A stretch of DNA of 64,000 nucleotides, from positions 62,001-126,000 of the forward strand of contig DATJSU010000053.1 of NCBI GenBank assembly GCA_035503915.1, in the 5' to 3' direction. Both the position numbers and the translations under genes were made by a program. Of this stretch, positions 1-10,361 are shown one piece after another (position 1 is the first letter of the stretch; each line of letters starts with the position of its first letter). A model generated the notes under the pieces. It had not been told where the DNA came from, ran no database searches, and saw only the letters and a list, made by a program, of their open reading frames with translations. Source of the DNA: DATJMJ01 sp035503915 (GTDB lineage Bacteria > Actinomycetota > Acidimicrobiia > Acidimicrobiales > Palsa-688).

Positions 1-773
1 CTGGCGACCCGCCTCTCGTGCCAGCGGCCGCCCGGCGCGGAGTTGGCAGGTCGCCTGCTCCCGGCAAAGAAGCCTCCTCCGGCCGGCATGCGTGTGGCCG
101 AGCTGCGAGCGCTCCTCGGCCCCGTACGCTCCTCGCGCCACGCCCGCCACTTGAGCACGACGGCTGTCGGCTCGACGGGCAAAGGTGCTGGTGGCCGCTC
201 GGCTTGCCGCCACACCTTTATGAACCGCTGCCCAGCTGTGATGCATGAGAGGGCGAACACCAGCCAGAGCAGCCAGAGCATGTCCGCGGGGAACTTCAGT
301 GCGAAGCAGAGGACGAAGACCCTTTCCCCTCTCTCCATGAGGCCGCCTTTGGCGTCGATCCCGAGAGCGTCGGCTTTCGCGCGGATATACGAGACGAGCT
401 GGGAGGCGCCGAGCACAGCAAGAGGCACCAACGCAGCGTGGCCCCCAAAGCGGCCCTGCGCGTACCACGCCATCCCCACCAGCACGACCGAGTCGCTGAC
501 ACGGTCCCCGACAGAATCGAAGAAGGCGCCTCTCCGGCTCGCCCGGCCGCTCGCCTTAGCCAAACTGCCGTCGAAGAGGTCTGGCAGTGCCGAGCCGATC
601 AGGACCAGCATGCCGGCAATGAGGTGCCCAGTCGCTATCGCCCATGCGGCGGGGACCGACAAGACGATACCGAGCGCCGTCAAATGGTCAGGAGCTAGCC
701 CGGTGCGCCGGAGCGCCCGGCCGGCGGGGCTTACCACTCGGTCAACCGCCGCCCGGAAGCGTGCATCGAACAA
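1..773 (-). CDS. pgsA: Phosphatidylinositol-phosphate synthase-like CDP-alcohol phosphatidyltransferase (3' end outside window)
   Basis: Membrane enzyme that moves the phosphatidyl group of CDP-diacylglycerol onto an alcohol phosphate; in actinobacteria the usual acceptor is inositol phosphate. The family signature is complete: D65, D68, G69, A72, K73, G82, D86 and D90 (PDLFDGSLAKA, then GAFFDSVGDR). K73 stands where Arg is commoner. A SYIRAKA...ERGER block resembles actinobacterial PIP synthases. Several hydrophobic spans follow, then an Arg/Pro-rich tail from about residue 190. The frame is open to base 1, so the C-terminus is missing. The TTG start at 773 has AGGAG nine bases upstream; no ATG or GTG gives the full domain. 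It is divergent from the EF-G-like gene. Phosphatidylglycerophosphate synthase is the alternative role. Confidence 0.8.
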   Translation of the reverse strand, partial: MFDARFRAAVDRVVSPAGRALRRTGLAPDHLTALGIVLSVPAAWAIATGHLIAGMLVLIGSALPDLFDGSLAKASGRASRRGAFFDSVGDRVSDSVVLVGMAWYAQGRFGGHAALVPLAVLGASQLVSYIRAKADALGIDAKGGLMERGERVFVLCFALKFPADMLWLLWLVFALSCITAGQRFIKVWRQAERPPAPLPVEPTAVVLKWRAWREERTGPRSARSSATRMPAGGGFFAGSRRPANSAPGGRWHERRVA

Positions 774-992
774 GCTCAGGTGCTCCTATCGGCCGAGGTC
801 TTTAGCCCGAGCCTACCACCGGCCCCGGCCCGCACGGCCGAACGACCACGGCCCAGGGCCAGGGCCCTGGAGCACCGAGCCGTGCCCCCTCGCCCGACGG
901 GGCACCCGGTGCGCCTGGCAAGGTAGCCTGTGGAAACCTCGGGAAGGGGACCTGACGGGACAGGCCCGCAGGCAAGGAAGAAGAGGTGCCGC

Positions 993-3119
993 ATGAAAGC
1001 GTACCCACCGGCAAAGGTCCGAAATGTCGCACTCGTAGGCCACGGTGGCTCGGGCAAGACCACCCTGACAGAAGCGCTTGCTTTGTGCAGCGGCGCGCTC
1101 AACCGGACGGGGCGGGTTGAAGACGGGACGACGCTTTCAGATTTCGAGCCCGAGGAGCACACCCACCACATGTCGACTTCGCTTTCGCTTGCCGCCCTCG
1201 AGTGGCGCGGTTACAAGGTGAACGTCTTGGACTGCCCCGGCTACGCAGATTTTGTACCAGAAGCTCTCGCGGCTCTGTCAGTTGCCGACCTCGCTGTCTT
1301 CGTTGTGAGCGCAGTCGACGGGGTCGAGGTCCAGACTGAGGTGTTCTGGCGGGCCGCGACCGAACTGGGTACCCCGCGTATGGTCTTCATGAACAAGCTC
1401 GACAGGGAACGGGCGGATTTTGGCACCGTCCTGCAACAGCTTCATAACGCGTTTGGCGCCGGCGTGGCGCCCCTCGAGCTGCCGATCGGTTCTGAAGCAG
1501 ATTTCAACGGCGTCGCCGACTTATTGACCGATACCGCCTTCGCCTATCAGCCCGGCAAGTGCACTGCGACGAGCGGCCCGGTCCCCGACTCGATAGCCGA
1601 AAGCGAGCACACCGTGAGGGACTCGCTCGTCGAAGGCATCGTCGTCGCTGACGACGACCTCATGTCCCGTTACCTCGAAGGGGAGGAGATCTCCGCCGAG
1701 GAGCTCTCCAAGACCCTTGCCAAAGGCGTCGTCTCATCACAGGTTTTCCCTGTTATCTGCGGCTCGGCTACCAAGCTCGTTGGCATCGACCGCCTCCTTG
1801 ACGCGATCTGCGACGTGGCCCCCTCGCCTCTCGAGCGCCCACCTGCGCAGGCTCGAGCGGGCGCCAATGAGCTAGCCGAGGTAGCGCCCGACGCGGCGGG
1901 CCAGCCCCTCGCCTGGGTTTTCAAGACGATCGCCGACCCCTACGTGGGAAAGATCTCGCTTTTCAAGGTCCTCTCAGGCACAGTCCGGCCCGATGCCGTC
2001 CTCTACAACCCGAGGTCCCGTTCGGAAGAGCGCCTTCATGCCCTCTTCAGCCTCCGTGGCAAGGAGCAGATCGCGCTGCCCGAACTTTCCGCAGGCGATA
2101 TCGGCGCGGTGGCGAAGCTCGCCGCCACCAACACCAAGGACACCCTGACGCCGAGGAACATGCCCGTGACCGTCGTGCCCCCGGGAGAGCCCCGTGGTGC
2201 CGGGGCGGACGGAGCTTCCAACTGGCTCGCCGAAGCCGCCATGCCCGTGCTCTCCATGGCGATCCGGCCAAAGAGCAAGGCCGACGAGGACAAATTGATG
2301 ACGGCGCTCCATCGCCTGCAAGAAGAAGACCCGACGCTCGTAGTGCGCCGGGAGGACGAGACCCACCAAACCGTGATATCGGGCACCGGCGAAACACACC
2401 TGGCGATTGCCATGGAACGCCTCTCGCGCAAATTTGGCGTTGCCGTCGAGCACGAAGACCTCGTGATCCCTTACCGGGAAACTGTAACTGGCACTGCCGA
2501 AGCCGAAGGGAAGTACAAAAAGCAGACCGGTGGCCATGGCCAGTTCGGCGTCGCATCGTTGCGCATCGAGCCCATGGAGCGCGGTGCGGGCTTCCAATTT
2601 GTGGACAACATCGTCGGCGGCGTGATCCCGCGCCAGTACATACCCGCTGTCCAAAAAGGCTCCGAAGAGGCCATGGCGGACGGGGGGAATTTTGGCTGGC
2701 CCGTCGTTGATGTGCGCGTCACGTGCTTCGATGGGAAGCACCACCCGGTGGACTCTTCAGAAATGTCGTTCAAAATGGCTGGTGCTCTGGCCGTGAGGGA
2801 GGCTTTGGCCAAGGCTGGGCCGGTTATCCTCGAACCGGTTTCCTTATTGGAAGTAACTGTGCCCAACGCCTACCAAGGCGATGTCCTGGGCGACTTGAAC
2901 AGCCGCCGCGGGAGGGTCCAGGGTACCGAGACAGGCCAGGCGGGCGAGTCCATCATCGTCGCCACGGTCCCAACCTCAGAGCTTGTCCGTTATGCCATCG
3001 ACCTGCGTAGCCTCACAGGTGGGCGCGGGCGGTTCCGGGCAAAGCACGACCATTACGAGATCATGCCCCAGAACCTCTGGGACAAGGTCAAGCGCGAACG
3101 AGCGAGCGTGGAGAAGTAG
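993..3119 (+). CDS. Elongation factor G-like GTPase (EF-G2 type)
   Basis: A 708-residue translational GTPase with full EF-G architecture: G domain, domain II, and the domain III-V region of translocases. P-loop GHGGSGKT at 16-23, DCPGY (G3) at 80-84 and NKLD (G4) at 134-137. The switch I segment reads HHMSTSLSLAA instead of the RGITI of canonical EF-G, and G3 has Cys-Pro-Gly-Tyr instead of Thr-Pro-Gly-His. Both are seen in the second EF-G-like proteins of actinobacteria, so this is probably not the housekeeping fusA of the str operon, which is not in the window. ATG at 993 was chosen because AGAGG sits six bases upstream; an in-frame ATG at 930 has no such support. It is convergent with truB. 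The role in translocation, ribosome recycling or stress is not visible from sequence. Confidence 0.88.
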   Translation: MKAYPPAKVRNVALVGHGGSGKTTLTEALALCSGALNRTGRVEDGTTLSDFEPEEHTHHMSTSLSLAALEWRGYKVNVLDCPGYADFVPEALAALSVADLAVFVVSAVDGVEVQTEVFWRAATELGTPRMVFMNKLDRERADFGTVLQQLHNAFGAGVAPLELPIGSEADFNGVADLLTDTAFAYQPGKCTATSGPVPDSIAESEHTVRDSLVEGIVVADDDLMSRYLEGEEISAEELSKTLAKGVVSSQVFPVICGSATKLVGIDRLLDAICDVAPSPLERPPAQARAGANELAEVAPDAAGQPLAWVFKTIADPYVGKISLFKVLSGTVRPDAVLYNPRSRSEERLHALFSLRGKEQIALPELSAGDIGAVAKLAATNTKDTLTPRNMPVTVVPPGEPRGAGADGASNWLAEAAMPVLSMAIRPKSKADEDKLMTALHRLQEEDPTLVVRREDETHQTVISGTGETHLAIAMERLSRKFGVAVEHEDLVIPYRETVTGTAEAEGKYKKQTGGHGQFGVASLRIEPMERGAGFQFVDNIVGGVIPRQYIPAVQKGSEEAMADGGNFGWPVVDVRVTCFDGKHHPVDSSEMSFKMAGALAVREALAKAGPVILEPVSLLEVTVPNAYQGDVLGDLNSRRGRVQGTETGQAGESIIVATVPTSELVRYAIDLRSLTGGRGRFRAKHDHYEIMPQNLWDKVKRERASVEK

Positions 3120-3162
3120 GAGTAGGGCAAGTACCGCTGCCTTCAGGAACGTCGTCGATGCA

Positions 3163-4143
3163 TTAGCCCGGCATCCCCTCGACCCCGGCTGAGGCCCCCG
3201 GGGTGGCCTCGAAGACGGCGGCGGGCTTGGCAACGTCGCCTCGGTAACGTTCGTAAACCGCCAGCAAGTGCCCCACGCCCGAAGTGACGGCCCAAGGCCC
3301 GGGCCCGTTTGCGCCAGCGCCTCGAAGGACTTCTACAGGGAGCACCCGGCCGTGGCGCACGAGGTCAGCAAGTTCGACGCCAGCAACCGCCTCAGCGAAG
3401 CCGGCCTGGCGAAGCGCCGCAGCCGGGCTCACAACCCAGCGGGCCGGGCCAGCTTCGCTTCTCAGGACCTCGAGGGAGACGGCCTCTTCCACGCTGAAAG
3501 CCCCCGACCGCAACCGCCGCAGCTCCCTCAGGTAGGCGCCGCCCCCGAGCAGACGGCCGAGGTCAGCAGCGAGAGAGCGCACGTAAGTCCCCGCGGAACA
3601 TTCGACGTCGACAGCAACGACTGGCCCGCGCTCAGTTGCCCCGATGACACGCGTGCCGAAGCTGCTCACGACGACTGGACGGGGCGCCCTTTCGACTTCG
3701 ACCCCGCGCCGGGCGAGCTCGTGCAGCCTGCGCCCGCCGACTTTCAAAGCGGAAACCATCGGCGGGACTTGCATAATTTCGCCGGTGAGGCGCCCCGCTG
3801 CGCTGGCAACCTCCTCCGCGCTGACCGCGGACATTTGGTACTCGGCGGTGATTTCCCCGCTCGAGTCGAGGGTAGTGGTGCTCGTCCCGAGCACCACTAC
3901 GCCGGTGTAGCGCTTAGTCGCCCCCCCAAGGAACTGCAGCAGCCTGGTGGCTTGCCCAAGCCCGACGACGAGAGCCCCGGTGGCATCGGGGTCGAGGGTA
4001 CCGGCGTGCCCGACCCTTTTTTGCCCGAAGACTTGGCGGCAGATATTGACGACGTCGTGGCTCGTGCAACCCGCAGGCTTGTCCAGGACAAGGACGCCAT
4101 CGACTTGAGCCTGAGACGTGCCAGCCCGCAGCGGGCCAACCAC
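3163..4143 (-). CDS. truB: tRNA pseudouridine(55) synthase TruB
   Basis: Makes pseudouridine 55 in the T-loop of tRNAs. The N-terminal DGVLVLDKPAG block, the catalytic GTLDPDATG motif with its nucleophilic Asp, and the CSAGTYVRSLA block are all present; about 326 residues, normal for the family. The open frame runs well upstream into rbfA, so the start is uncertain. GTG at 4143 is chosen because it lies just after the rbfA stop (4169) and just before the conserved block, with a G-rich stretch upstream. It is the last gene of the infB-ylxP-rbfA-truB run. The usual downstream ribF and rpsO are not here; the EF-G-like gene converges on it instead. Confidence 0.93.
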   Translation of the reverse strand: MVGPLRAGTSQAQVDGVLVLDKPAGCTSHDVVNICRQVFGQKRVGHAGTLDPDATGALVVGLGQATRLLQFLGGATKRYTGVVVLGTSTTTLDSSGEITAEYQMSAVSAEEVASAAGRLTGEIMQVPPMVSALKVGGRRLHELARRGVEVERAPRPVVVSSFGTRVIGATERGPVVAVDVECSAGTYVRSLAADLGRLLGGGAYLRELRRLRSGAFSVEEAVSLEVLRSEAGPARWVVSPAAALRQAGFAEAVAGVELADLVRHGRVLPVEVLRGAGANGPGPWAVTSGVGHLLAVYERYRGDVAKPAAVFEATPGASAGVEGMPG

Positions 4144-4168
4144 GCGAACCCCCGTACCCCCGCTCCGG

Positions 4169-4627
4169 CTAGCCTGGCGAGCTCGCCGGGTCAGCGGGAC
4201 CGTCGAGCCCGGCCACCTCGCCCGAGCCCCCTGGACCGCCTTGCCCGAGCCCGGTTTCGGGCAGTTGCCCACTCGAGCGAAGCCCTCGCAGCACGGACTC
4301 GACCCTTTCCCCGTAGGCAACTGCGGGGTCGGCGTCGAAGGAAAGCTGCGGGGTCCGCTTGATGCGGACCTGGTGAGCGACTGCGGCCTGAAGGCGCGGC
4401 CGAGCCTGCGCAAGCGCCTCTGCCGCCGGGCCCGACAGCGACGAGAGGAACACTGTCGCATGCCGGAGGTCTGGGTCACAGCTTACGGCCGTTACAGTAG
4501 CCATCTCGAGGCGCGGGTCACTGCCGGCAGCTCGCTCGATGGCCTCGGCCAGCACCTCCCGGAGCAGCTCGTTCACACGAGCCATCCTTGGGTAATGGCG
4601 GGCCAGGGGGCGGCCGCGGCGGCTCAC
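4169..4627 (-). CDS. rbfA: Ribosome-binding factor A
   Basis: Small KH-like protein that binds the 30S subunit and assists late 16S rRNA maturation. The core ARVNELLREVL...DPRLEMATVTAV and the HATVFLS strand match RbfA. It has a longer Gly/Pro-rich C-terminal tail (EVAGLDGPADPASSPG). GTG at 4627 overlaps the TGA of ylxP (GTGA), which suggests translational coupling and includes the commonly conserved RHYPR segment. ATG at 4585 is the alternative and would begin at MARVNELL. About 152 residues. It sits between ylxP and truB in the expected order. Confidence 0.9.
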   Translation of the reverse strand: MSRRGRPLARHYPRMARVNELLREVLAEAIERAAGSDPRLEMATVTAVSCDPDLRHATVFLSSLSGPAAEALAQARPRLQAAVAHQVRIKRTPQLSFDADPAVAYGERVESVLRGLRSSGQLPETGLGQGGPGGSGEVAGLDGPADPASSPG

Positions 4628-4911
4628 TGGCCCCACCAGTGGCGTTGTGTTGAGACCACTTCCACCTCTGGAAAGGACCACACGAAGCGCTCCACCGACG
4701 TGAGCACCTCCTCGACATGCCCTGCGCTCCCGGCGACTGCCGCAAAGGCGAGCTCCGCCGCCTGCCAACGGTCTTGCTTTCCAACTTCAGCTGCCGCGAC
4801 GCCGAAGCGGTGCCGGCTCCCGTCGACTATCGGCCGGATAACGGCGCGCTTGTCCTTCAATGACCGTGCCTCTGGTATATGGAGCTCGACGGACAGCGCC
4901 GCTGCATGCAT
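4624..4911 (-). CDS. ylxP: DUF503 family protein YlxP
   Basis: A 95-residue protein of the DUF503/YlxP family, a small alpha/beta protein regularly found between infB and rbfA. Seen: N-terminal LSVELHIPEARSLKDKR, the family hallmark, and the C-terminal VERFVWSFPEVEVV strand. Its stop codon overlaps the rbfA GTG start and it begins 18 bases after the infB stop, so it is translated as part of the infB operon. Its biochemical role is not established; the context suggests ribosome assembly or initiation. Confidence 0.88.
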   Translation of the reverse strand: MHAAALSVELHIPEARSLKDKRAVIRPIVDGSRHRFGVAAAEVGKQDRWQAAELAFAAVAGSAGHVEEVLTSVERFVWSFPEVEVVSTQRHWWGQ

Positions 4912-4929
4912 CCCGCACCAGCCTGCCCC

Positions 4930-7900
4930 TTAGGAGCGCGGGATCTCCCGCTCCTCGTAGGTTTCTATTAGGTCGCCCTCTCGCAGGTCCTGGTTGTTGG
5001 AGAGCCCGATGCCGCACTCGAAGCCCTCGTGAACTTCTCGGACGTCCTCCTTGAACCGCCGCAGCGAGGTGATCGAACCCTTCCAGATGATGACCCCGTC
5101 GCGAAGGAAGCGCACCTTCGAGCCGCGGGTGATCACGCCGCTGCGGACATAGCACCCGGCAATCGCACCGATGCGCGGGACCCGGAAGATCTCCCGGACC
5201 TCGGTCTCGCCCGTGACGATCTCCTCGTACTCGGGTGCCAGCATGCCCACCATGGCGGCTTGGACGTCTTCGATCAATTTGTAGATGATCTCGTAAGTCC
5301 GGATCTCGACGCTTTGTGCAGCCGCCATCGCTCGTGCCTCACGTCCGGGCCGGACGTTGAAGCCGATGATCGTGGCATTGGAAGCGGCGGCGAGCGCCAC
5401 GTCGTTCTCGGTGATCCCACCAACAGCACGGTGGACGAAAGAGAGCTTCACGTCGTCTCGCTCGAGCTTTCGCAAGCTCTCGGTGACTGCTTCGAGGGAC
5501 CCCTGCACGTCTGCCTTCACCACCAGGTTGAGCGTGGCCGCCTCGCCCCGCTGGATCTGTTCGAAAATGTCCTCGAGCTTGGCGCCGCCACTTGTCGCTG
5601 CTGAGCTCCGGCGGAGGTCCGCGCTCCGGAAGCGCTGCTCGCGCTGTTCAGCAACTTCACGAGCTGTGCGCGCGTCAGCGACACCTCGCAGCTCGTCGCC
5701 TGCTGCCGGGAGCGAACCAAAGCCGAGCACCTGTGCCGGGAACGAGGGGGGCGCTTCTTTGATGTTGTCGCCTTTGTCGTCGATCAGCGCCTTGACGCGG
5801 CCCCATGCTGCACCCGCGACAACGTGGTCGCCAACGCGCAGCGTGCCGTTTTGGATGATGACTGTGGCGACCGGGCCTTTGCCTGGGTCCAGGTTGGCCT
5901 CGAGCACCACGCCGCGCGTGTGCCCTTCAGGGTTGGCTCGCAGCTCCTCGACTTCCGCCACTACCAGCAATTGCTCTAGCAAGTCGTCGATCCCGAGGTT
6001 TTGCAGAGCGGAAACCTCGACCATGATCGTGTCGCCACCCCAGCGCTCAGGTACGAGCCCGAGCTCGGAGAGCTGCTGCATCACGTGATTGGGGTCGGCG
6101 TCGGCGCGGTCGATCTTGTTGATCGCTACCACGATCGGGACGTCTGCGGCTTTCGCGTGGTTGAGCGCTTCGACGGTCTGGGGCATGACGCCGTCATCGG
6201 CAGCGACGACGAGGACGACGATGTCGGTAACTTCGGCACCACGAGCACGCATCGCCGTGAAGGCTTCGTGGCCCGGCGTGTCAATGAAGGTGATGACGGC
6301 TCCTGCCGGCGTCGTTACTTGGTACGCGCCTATGTGCTGGGTTATCCCGCCCGTCTCGCCCGAGGCGACGTCCGATTCGCGGATCCGGTCGAGCAGGGAC
6401 GTCTTGCCGTGGTCGACATGGCCCATCACTGTCACCACGGGCGGCCGCGGCCGCAGCTGGTCCTCGGACTCTTCCTCGTCACCCTCGGCGAAGTACCTCG
6501 CCTGGAGCTCCGCCTCCTTTTGCTCGCCCGGGTCGACAAGGCGAACGTGGGCTCCGATCTCGGCGGCGAAAAGCTCGATCATCTCGTCCGAGAGCGACAT
6601 CGTTGCCGTGACCATCTCGCCTTGGCTGAAGAGGAAACGGACGACATCAGCGGCACTGCGGTTGAGCCGTGGCGCCAGGTCCTGTGCTGTCGAACCACGC
6701 TCCACGATCACTTCGCCCTCTGGTACAGGGGCGTGGGAGGGCACGTAGGTGGTCGGGACCTGTGCCTCTAGCTCTTCGCGGCTTTGCTTGCGGCTGCGCG
6801 AACGCCTTGCGCTCGGCCGGCTCCCGCCTCCGCGCCCACCAGGCCCGCCTCCGGCGCCTCCCGGGCCTGGGCGGCCTCCTCCGCGCGGCGGCATGCCCGG
6901 GCCGCCCGGAACACCACCGCGGTAGGGACCTCCACTAGAAGGTGCGCGGTACGTCGCGTCTCGAGAAAGAGGCCCGCCTCTTGGCGCGACCGGGCGCGCG
7001 CCACCGGGCCGGGCGCCCGGGCCCGAAGGCCTTCCTCCGCTGCCTCCGGGGCCGCCTGGCCGTGCTCCGGGCATACCTTGCCTCGGCCCACCTGGGGCTC
7101 CCCCACCCCCGGGCGCTTGGCGCCCGACCGGGCCACCTGGCCCCGTGCGAGGTCCTCCGGGCCGGCCACCGGGCGAGGGGCGTCCTTGGTCCGGCCTGCC
7201 GGCAAAGCGTCCGACCCCGCCCGGCGAATAACTGCCACCCGAACGCGCCTGCGCTCCTCCGGCACTGCTACCCCTGCCGGCGCTGCCTTCAGGCCCGCTC
7301 GCGGGGGGCCGCACGGGGGGAGGGATCGGCTTGCCGGTAAGGGGCGAAACCGGGCGGCTGAAGCCGGGGGGCGGCGGGATCGGTTTGCCCGTCATCGGAG
7401 AGACGGCGCCCCGGCCCTGCGGCGGCGACGCCACTGCGCCACTATCGGGCCCCGGCCCGCCCAACATTGGCCTCGCGGGGGCCGCCCCGCTCGCTTGGGC
7501 GCCTTGGCCCGCTTGCGATGCCGCACCGGAACGAGCCGTCATAGCGGCGTTCGCGACGGCCACAGCGGGCTGGGCGGGCTGGGCTGAGGGTTGCGCTTGA
7601 GGAGCGACCGGGTGCGCAGGAAGTGCTGGCTGAGACGGGGCGCGCACTCCCGGGGGGGGAGCAAGGGGCCCCGGCTGGGGGCGTCCTACACCGTGGGTAG
7701 ACTCCGGTCTGCTCGTCTCTCGGGCGCTTGCGGCGCCGTCTCGCGCAACTACGGGCTCGGGGTGGACTGGGCGCGATGTTGGCGCAGCCGGCGCGGGGCG
7801 GGCGTCGGCGGGCGGGGCGATGATACCCACGGGGGCGGCCGAGGGCCCTGGCGTCACTGCTACGGGCCGGTGCCGAGGAGGACCGGGGGCAGGCGCTTCG

Positions 7901-8175
7901 GCGGTTGCGAAACCCCCTCCAGGGGTGGCCGCCACCACCCGGGCGAGCGGGGGCACGGTTGGCACTGCCGCGGCTGCAGGCACCTCCTCCGGCGGGTGTG
8001 CACGCTTCAGGCCCTCCCGCTCAGCCTTGCGGCGGACGCGATCAGCCTGAGCCTCTTCGATGCTCGACGAATGGCTCGTCACCCCGATCCCCATTGCGAG
8101 GCACAGCTCTAAGCCTTCTTTGTTGCTAAGGCCGAGCTCGCGTGCCAGCTCGTACACCCGGATCTTCTTCGACAA
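4930..8175 (-). CDS. infB: Translation initiation factor IF-2
   Basis: GTPase that places fMet-tRNA on the 30S subunit and promotes subunit joining. At 1081 residues it is long. It opens with an IF2_N module (KKIRVYELARELGLSNKE), then has roughly 400 residues rich in Pro, Ala, Gly and Arg. A second IF2_N-like segment (STAQDLAPRLNRSAADVVRFLF) precedes the G domain, with GHVDHGKT near residue 585, DTPGHEAF and NKIDRADAD. Domains II-IV follow and end in EEREIPRS. The start is TTG at 8175, because the IF2_N module begins immediately there and no ATG or GTG is nearer; AAGAG lies four bases upstream. It follows ylxR after seven bases. Confidence 0.96.
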   Translation of the reverse strand: MSKKIRVYELARELGLSNKEGLELCLAMGIGVTSHSSSIEEAQADRVRRKAEREGLKRAHPPEEVPAAAAVPTVPPLARVVAATPGGGFATAEAPAPGPPRHRPVAVTPGPSAAPVGIIAPPADARPAPAAPTSRPVHPEPVVARDGAASARETSRPESTHGVGRPQPGPLAPPPGVRAPSQPALPAHPVAPQAQPSAQPAQPAVAVANAAMTARSGAASQAGQGAQASGAAPARPMLGGPGPDSGAVASPPQGRGAVSPMTGKPIPPPPGFSRPVSPLTGKPIPPPVRPPASGPEGSAGRGSSAGGAQARSGGSYSPGGVGRFAGRPDQGRPSPGGRPGGPRTGPGGPVGRQAPGGGGAPGGPRQGMPGARPGGPGGSGGRPSGPGARPGGARPVAPRGGPLSRDATYRAPSSGGPYRGGVPGGPGMPPRGGGRPGPGGAGGGPGGRGGGSRPSARRSRSRKQSREELEAQVPTTYVPSHAPVPEGEVIVERGSTAQDLAPRLNRSAADVVRFLFSQGEMVTATMSLSDEMIELFAAEIGAHVRLVDPGEQKEAELQARYFAEGDEEESEDQLRPRPPVVTVMGHVDHGKTSLLDRIRESDVASGETGGITQHIGAYQVTTPAGAVITFIDTPGHEAFTAMRARGAEVTDIVVLVVAADDGVMPQTVEALNHAKAADVPIVVAINKIDRADADPNHVMQQLSELGLVPERWGGDTIMVEVSALQNLGIDDLLEQLLVVAEVEELRANPEGHTRGVVLEANLDPGKGPVATVIIQNGTLRVGDHVVAGAAWGRVKALIDDKGDNIKEAPPSFPAQVLGFGSLPAAGDELRGVADARTAREVAEQREQRFRSADLRRSSAATSGGAKLEDIFEQIQRGEAATLNLVVKADVQGSLEAVTESLRKLERDDVKLSFVHRAVGGITENDVALAAASNATIIGFNVRPGREARAMAAAQSVEIRTYEIIYKLIEDVQAAMVGMLAPEYEEIVTGETEVREIFRVPRIGAIAGCYVRSGVITRGSKVRFLRDGVIIWKGSITSLRRFKEDVREVHEGFECGIGLSNNQDLREGDLIETYEEREIPRS

Positions 8176-8182
8176 GTTGCTC

Positions 8183-8521
8183 TTAAGTCCCTTTCTGCAT
8201 CTGTCGCTCCGCCGCTATCACAGCCGGTGGCGTTACTTGCTCCATCCTCGCATGTTCGCAAGCCCAACTGAGCAGCGCCTCTACCTCGGCCGCGGCGACC
8301 TCGCCGCGCAAGGCCCTGCCGAAGGCGCGCCTTTTTGCAGCCTTGTGCACACACTCCGGCCGCGCCACCTCGAGGTCCCCGAGGCGGCATAGCCAGGCAC
8401 CGCGGCCTGGTGCTCCTCTGTCGACAACAAGCCGGCCGTCCTGGCTCAGCGCAACCCTCACCAGTGTACCGGTGGCCACCCGGGCCCGGCACCCAACGCA
8501 GGTCCGCAGTGGTACGCGCGT
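8183..8521 (-). CDS. ylxR: YlxR (DUF448) RNA-binding protein with no standard start codon
   Basis: Small predicted RNA-binding protein between nusA and infB. The family hallmark RTCVGCRAR is encoded at 8506-8480, directly downstream of the nusA stop and in the same frame. The codons between that UAG (8524-8522) and the hallmark are ACG, CGC, GTA, CCA and CTG, so no ATG, GTG or TTG is available. The first standard start is GTG at 8479, which would remove the whole CxxC motif. A GAGGGGG run eight bases before the ACG at 8521 could act as ribosome binding site; CTG at 8509 is the other candidate. The whole open frame is given here. The later part (GAWLCRLGDLEVARPECVHKA) also fits YlxR. Confidence 0.75.
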   Translation of the reverse strand, partial: TRVPLRTCVGCRARVATGTLVRVALSQDGRLVVDRGAPGRGAWLCRLGDLEVARPECVHKAAKRRAFGRALRGEVAAAEVEALLSWACEHARMEQVTPPAVIAAERQMQKGT

Positions 8522-9771
<1,250 letters not shown>

Positions 9772-9775
<4 letters not shown>

Positions 9776-10335
9776 CGAGCCTCCCGGGACGGTGCAAGGG
9801 CAGCAGCCGGGCGTGGCCCGGTCCTGCGAGGTGTTTTGCCGGCAGCCTGTTTGGTGGGATGGCGCGCCGGCGCGCCCCACTCGAAGACCGTGGTGGCGCG
9901 CTCTACCCACGCCAGCGGCAGCGTCACCTCTTGCAGGCCCCCGTCGCCGGCATCTGCGAGAAGCGTGAGCTCGGTTTCGGAGGCGGCAACCAGCTTGCCG
10001 CGCAAGCGTCGCGGCGCCGCTGCCCCGGAGGTGGTCTTGACGACCAGGTCTTCTCCGACATAGCGAGCGAAATGGTGCGGGTAACGCAGCCGGCGCTCGA
10101 GCCCTGGGCTCGAGACCTCGAGTGTGTAACGGCCCGCCGGCACGAGGTCGTCACGCTCGTCAAGGACCGAGGAGATAGCACCGCTCAAGGTCGCGATCGC
10201 GTCCAGGTCGACCCCCTCGCTGCCCTCCACCAGCACCCGTACGGAGGTACCCGAACGCTCGACGTCCCAAATCTCGAGCCCTGCAGCCTGCACTACGGGC
10301 CGAAGAGCCCCAGAAATTGCTTCCTCGGCGGCCAT
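9772..10335 (-). CDS. rimP: Ribosome maturation factor RimP
   Basis: 30S-maturation factor, 187 residues. The pattern VVQAAGLEIWDVE...RVLVEG, the DLDAIATLSGAISSVLDE helix and the YTLEVSSPGLERRLR block identify RimP. A C-terminal Sm-like part (LRGKLVAASETELTLL) is followed by a basic Ala/Arg/Pro tail. ATG at 10335 has a strong GAGGAGGTGAG immediately upstream. It is the first gene of the rimP-nusA-ylxR-infB-ylxP-rbfA-truB run and is preceded by a leader with an intrinsic terminator and a TATAAT promoter element. Confidence 0.95.
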
Positions 10336-10361
10336 CTCACCTCCTCGTGGTCAAGGTCCAT

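Noticed and set aside
855..875. GC-rich palindrome CCAGGGCCCTGG upstream of the EF-G-like gene
   Set aside because: Short self-complementary GC runs are frequent in this DNA; no repeat partner or promoter element accompanies it.
43..996. 317-codon plus-strand open frame at the window start
   Set aside because: It lies opposite the phosphatidyltransferase, whose full catalytic signature reads on the minus strand. The plus-strand translation is Arg/Pro/Ser-rich with no motif.
4118..4933. 271-codon plus-strand open frame over truB-rbfA-ylxP
   Set aside because: Its translation has no recognisable motif, and three conserved genes read on the other strand.
7000..7700. Repetitive GC-rich DNA within infB considered as a repeat array
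   Set aside because: The repetition follows the Pro/Gly/Arg codons of the IF-2 spacer, units are irregular, and the frame is kept, so it is not CRISPR or a mobile repeat.
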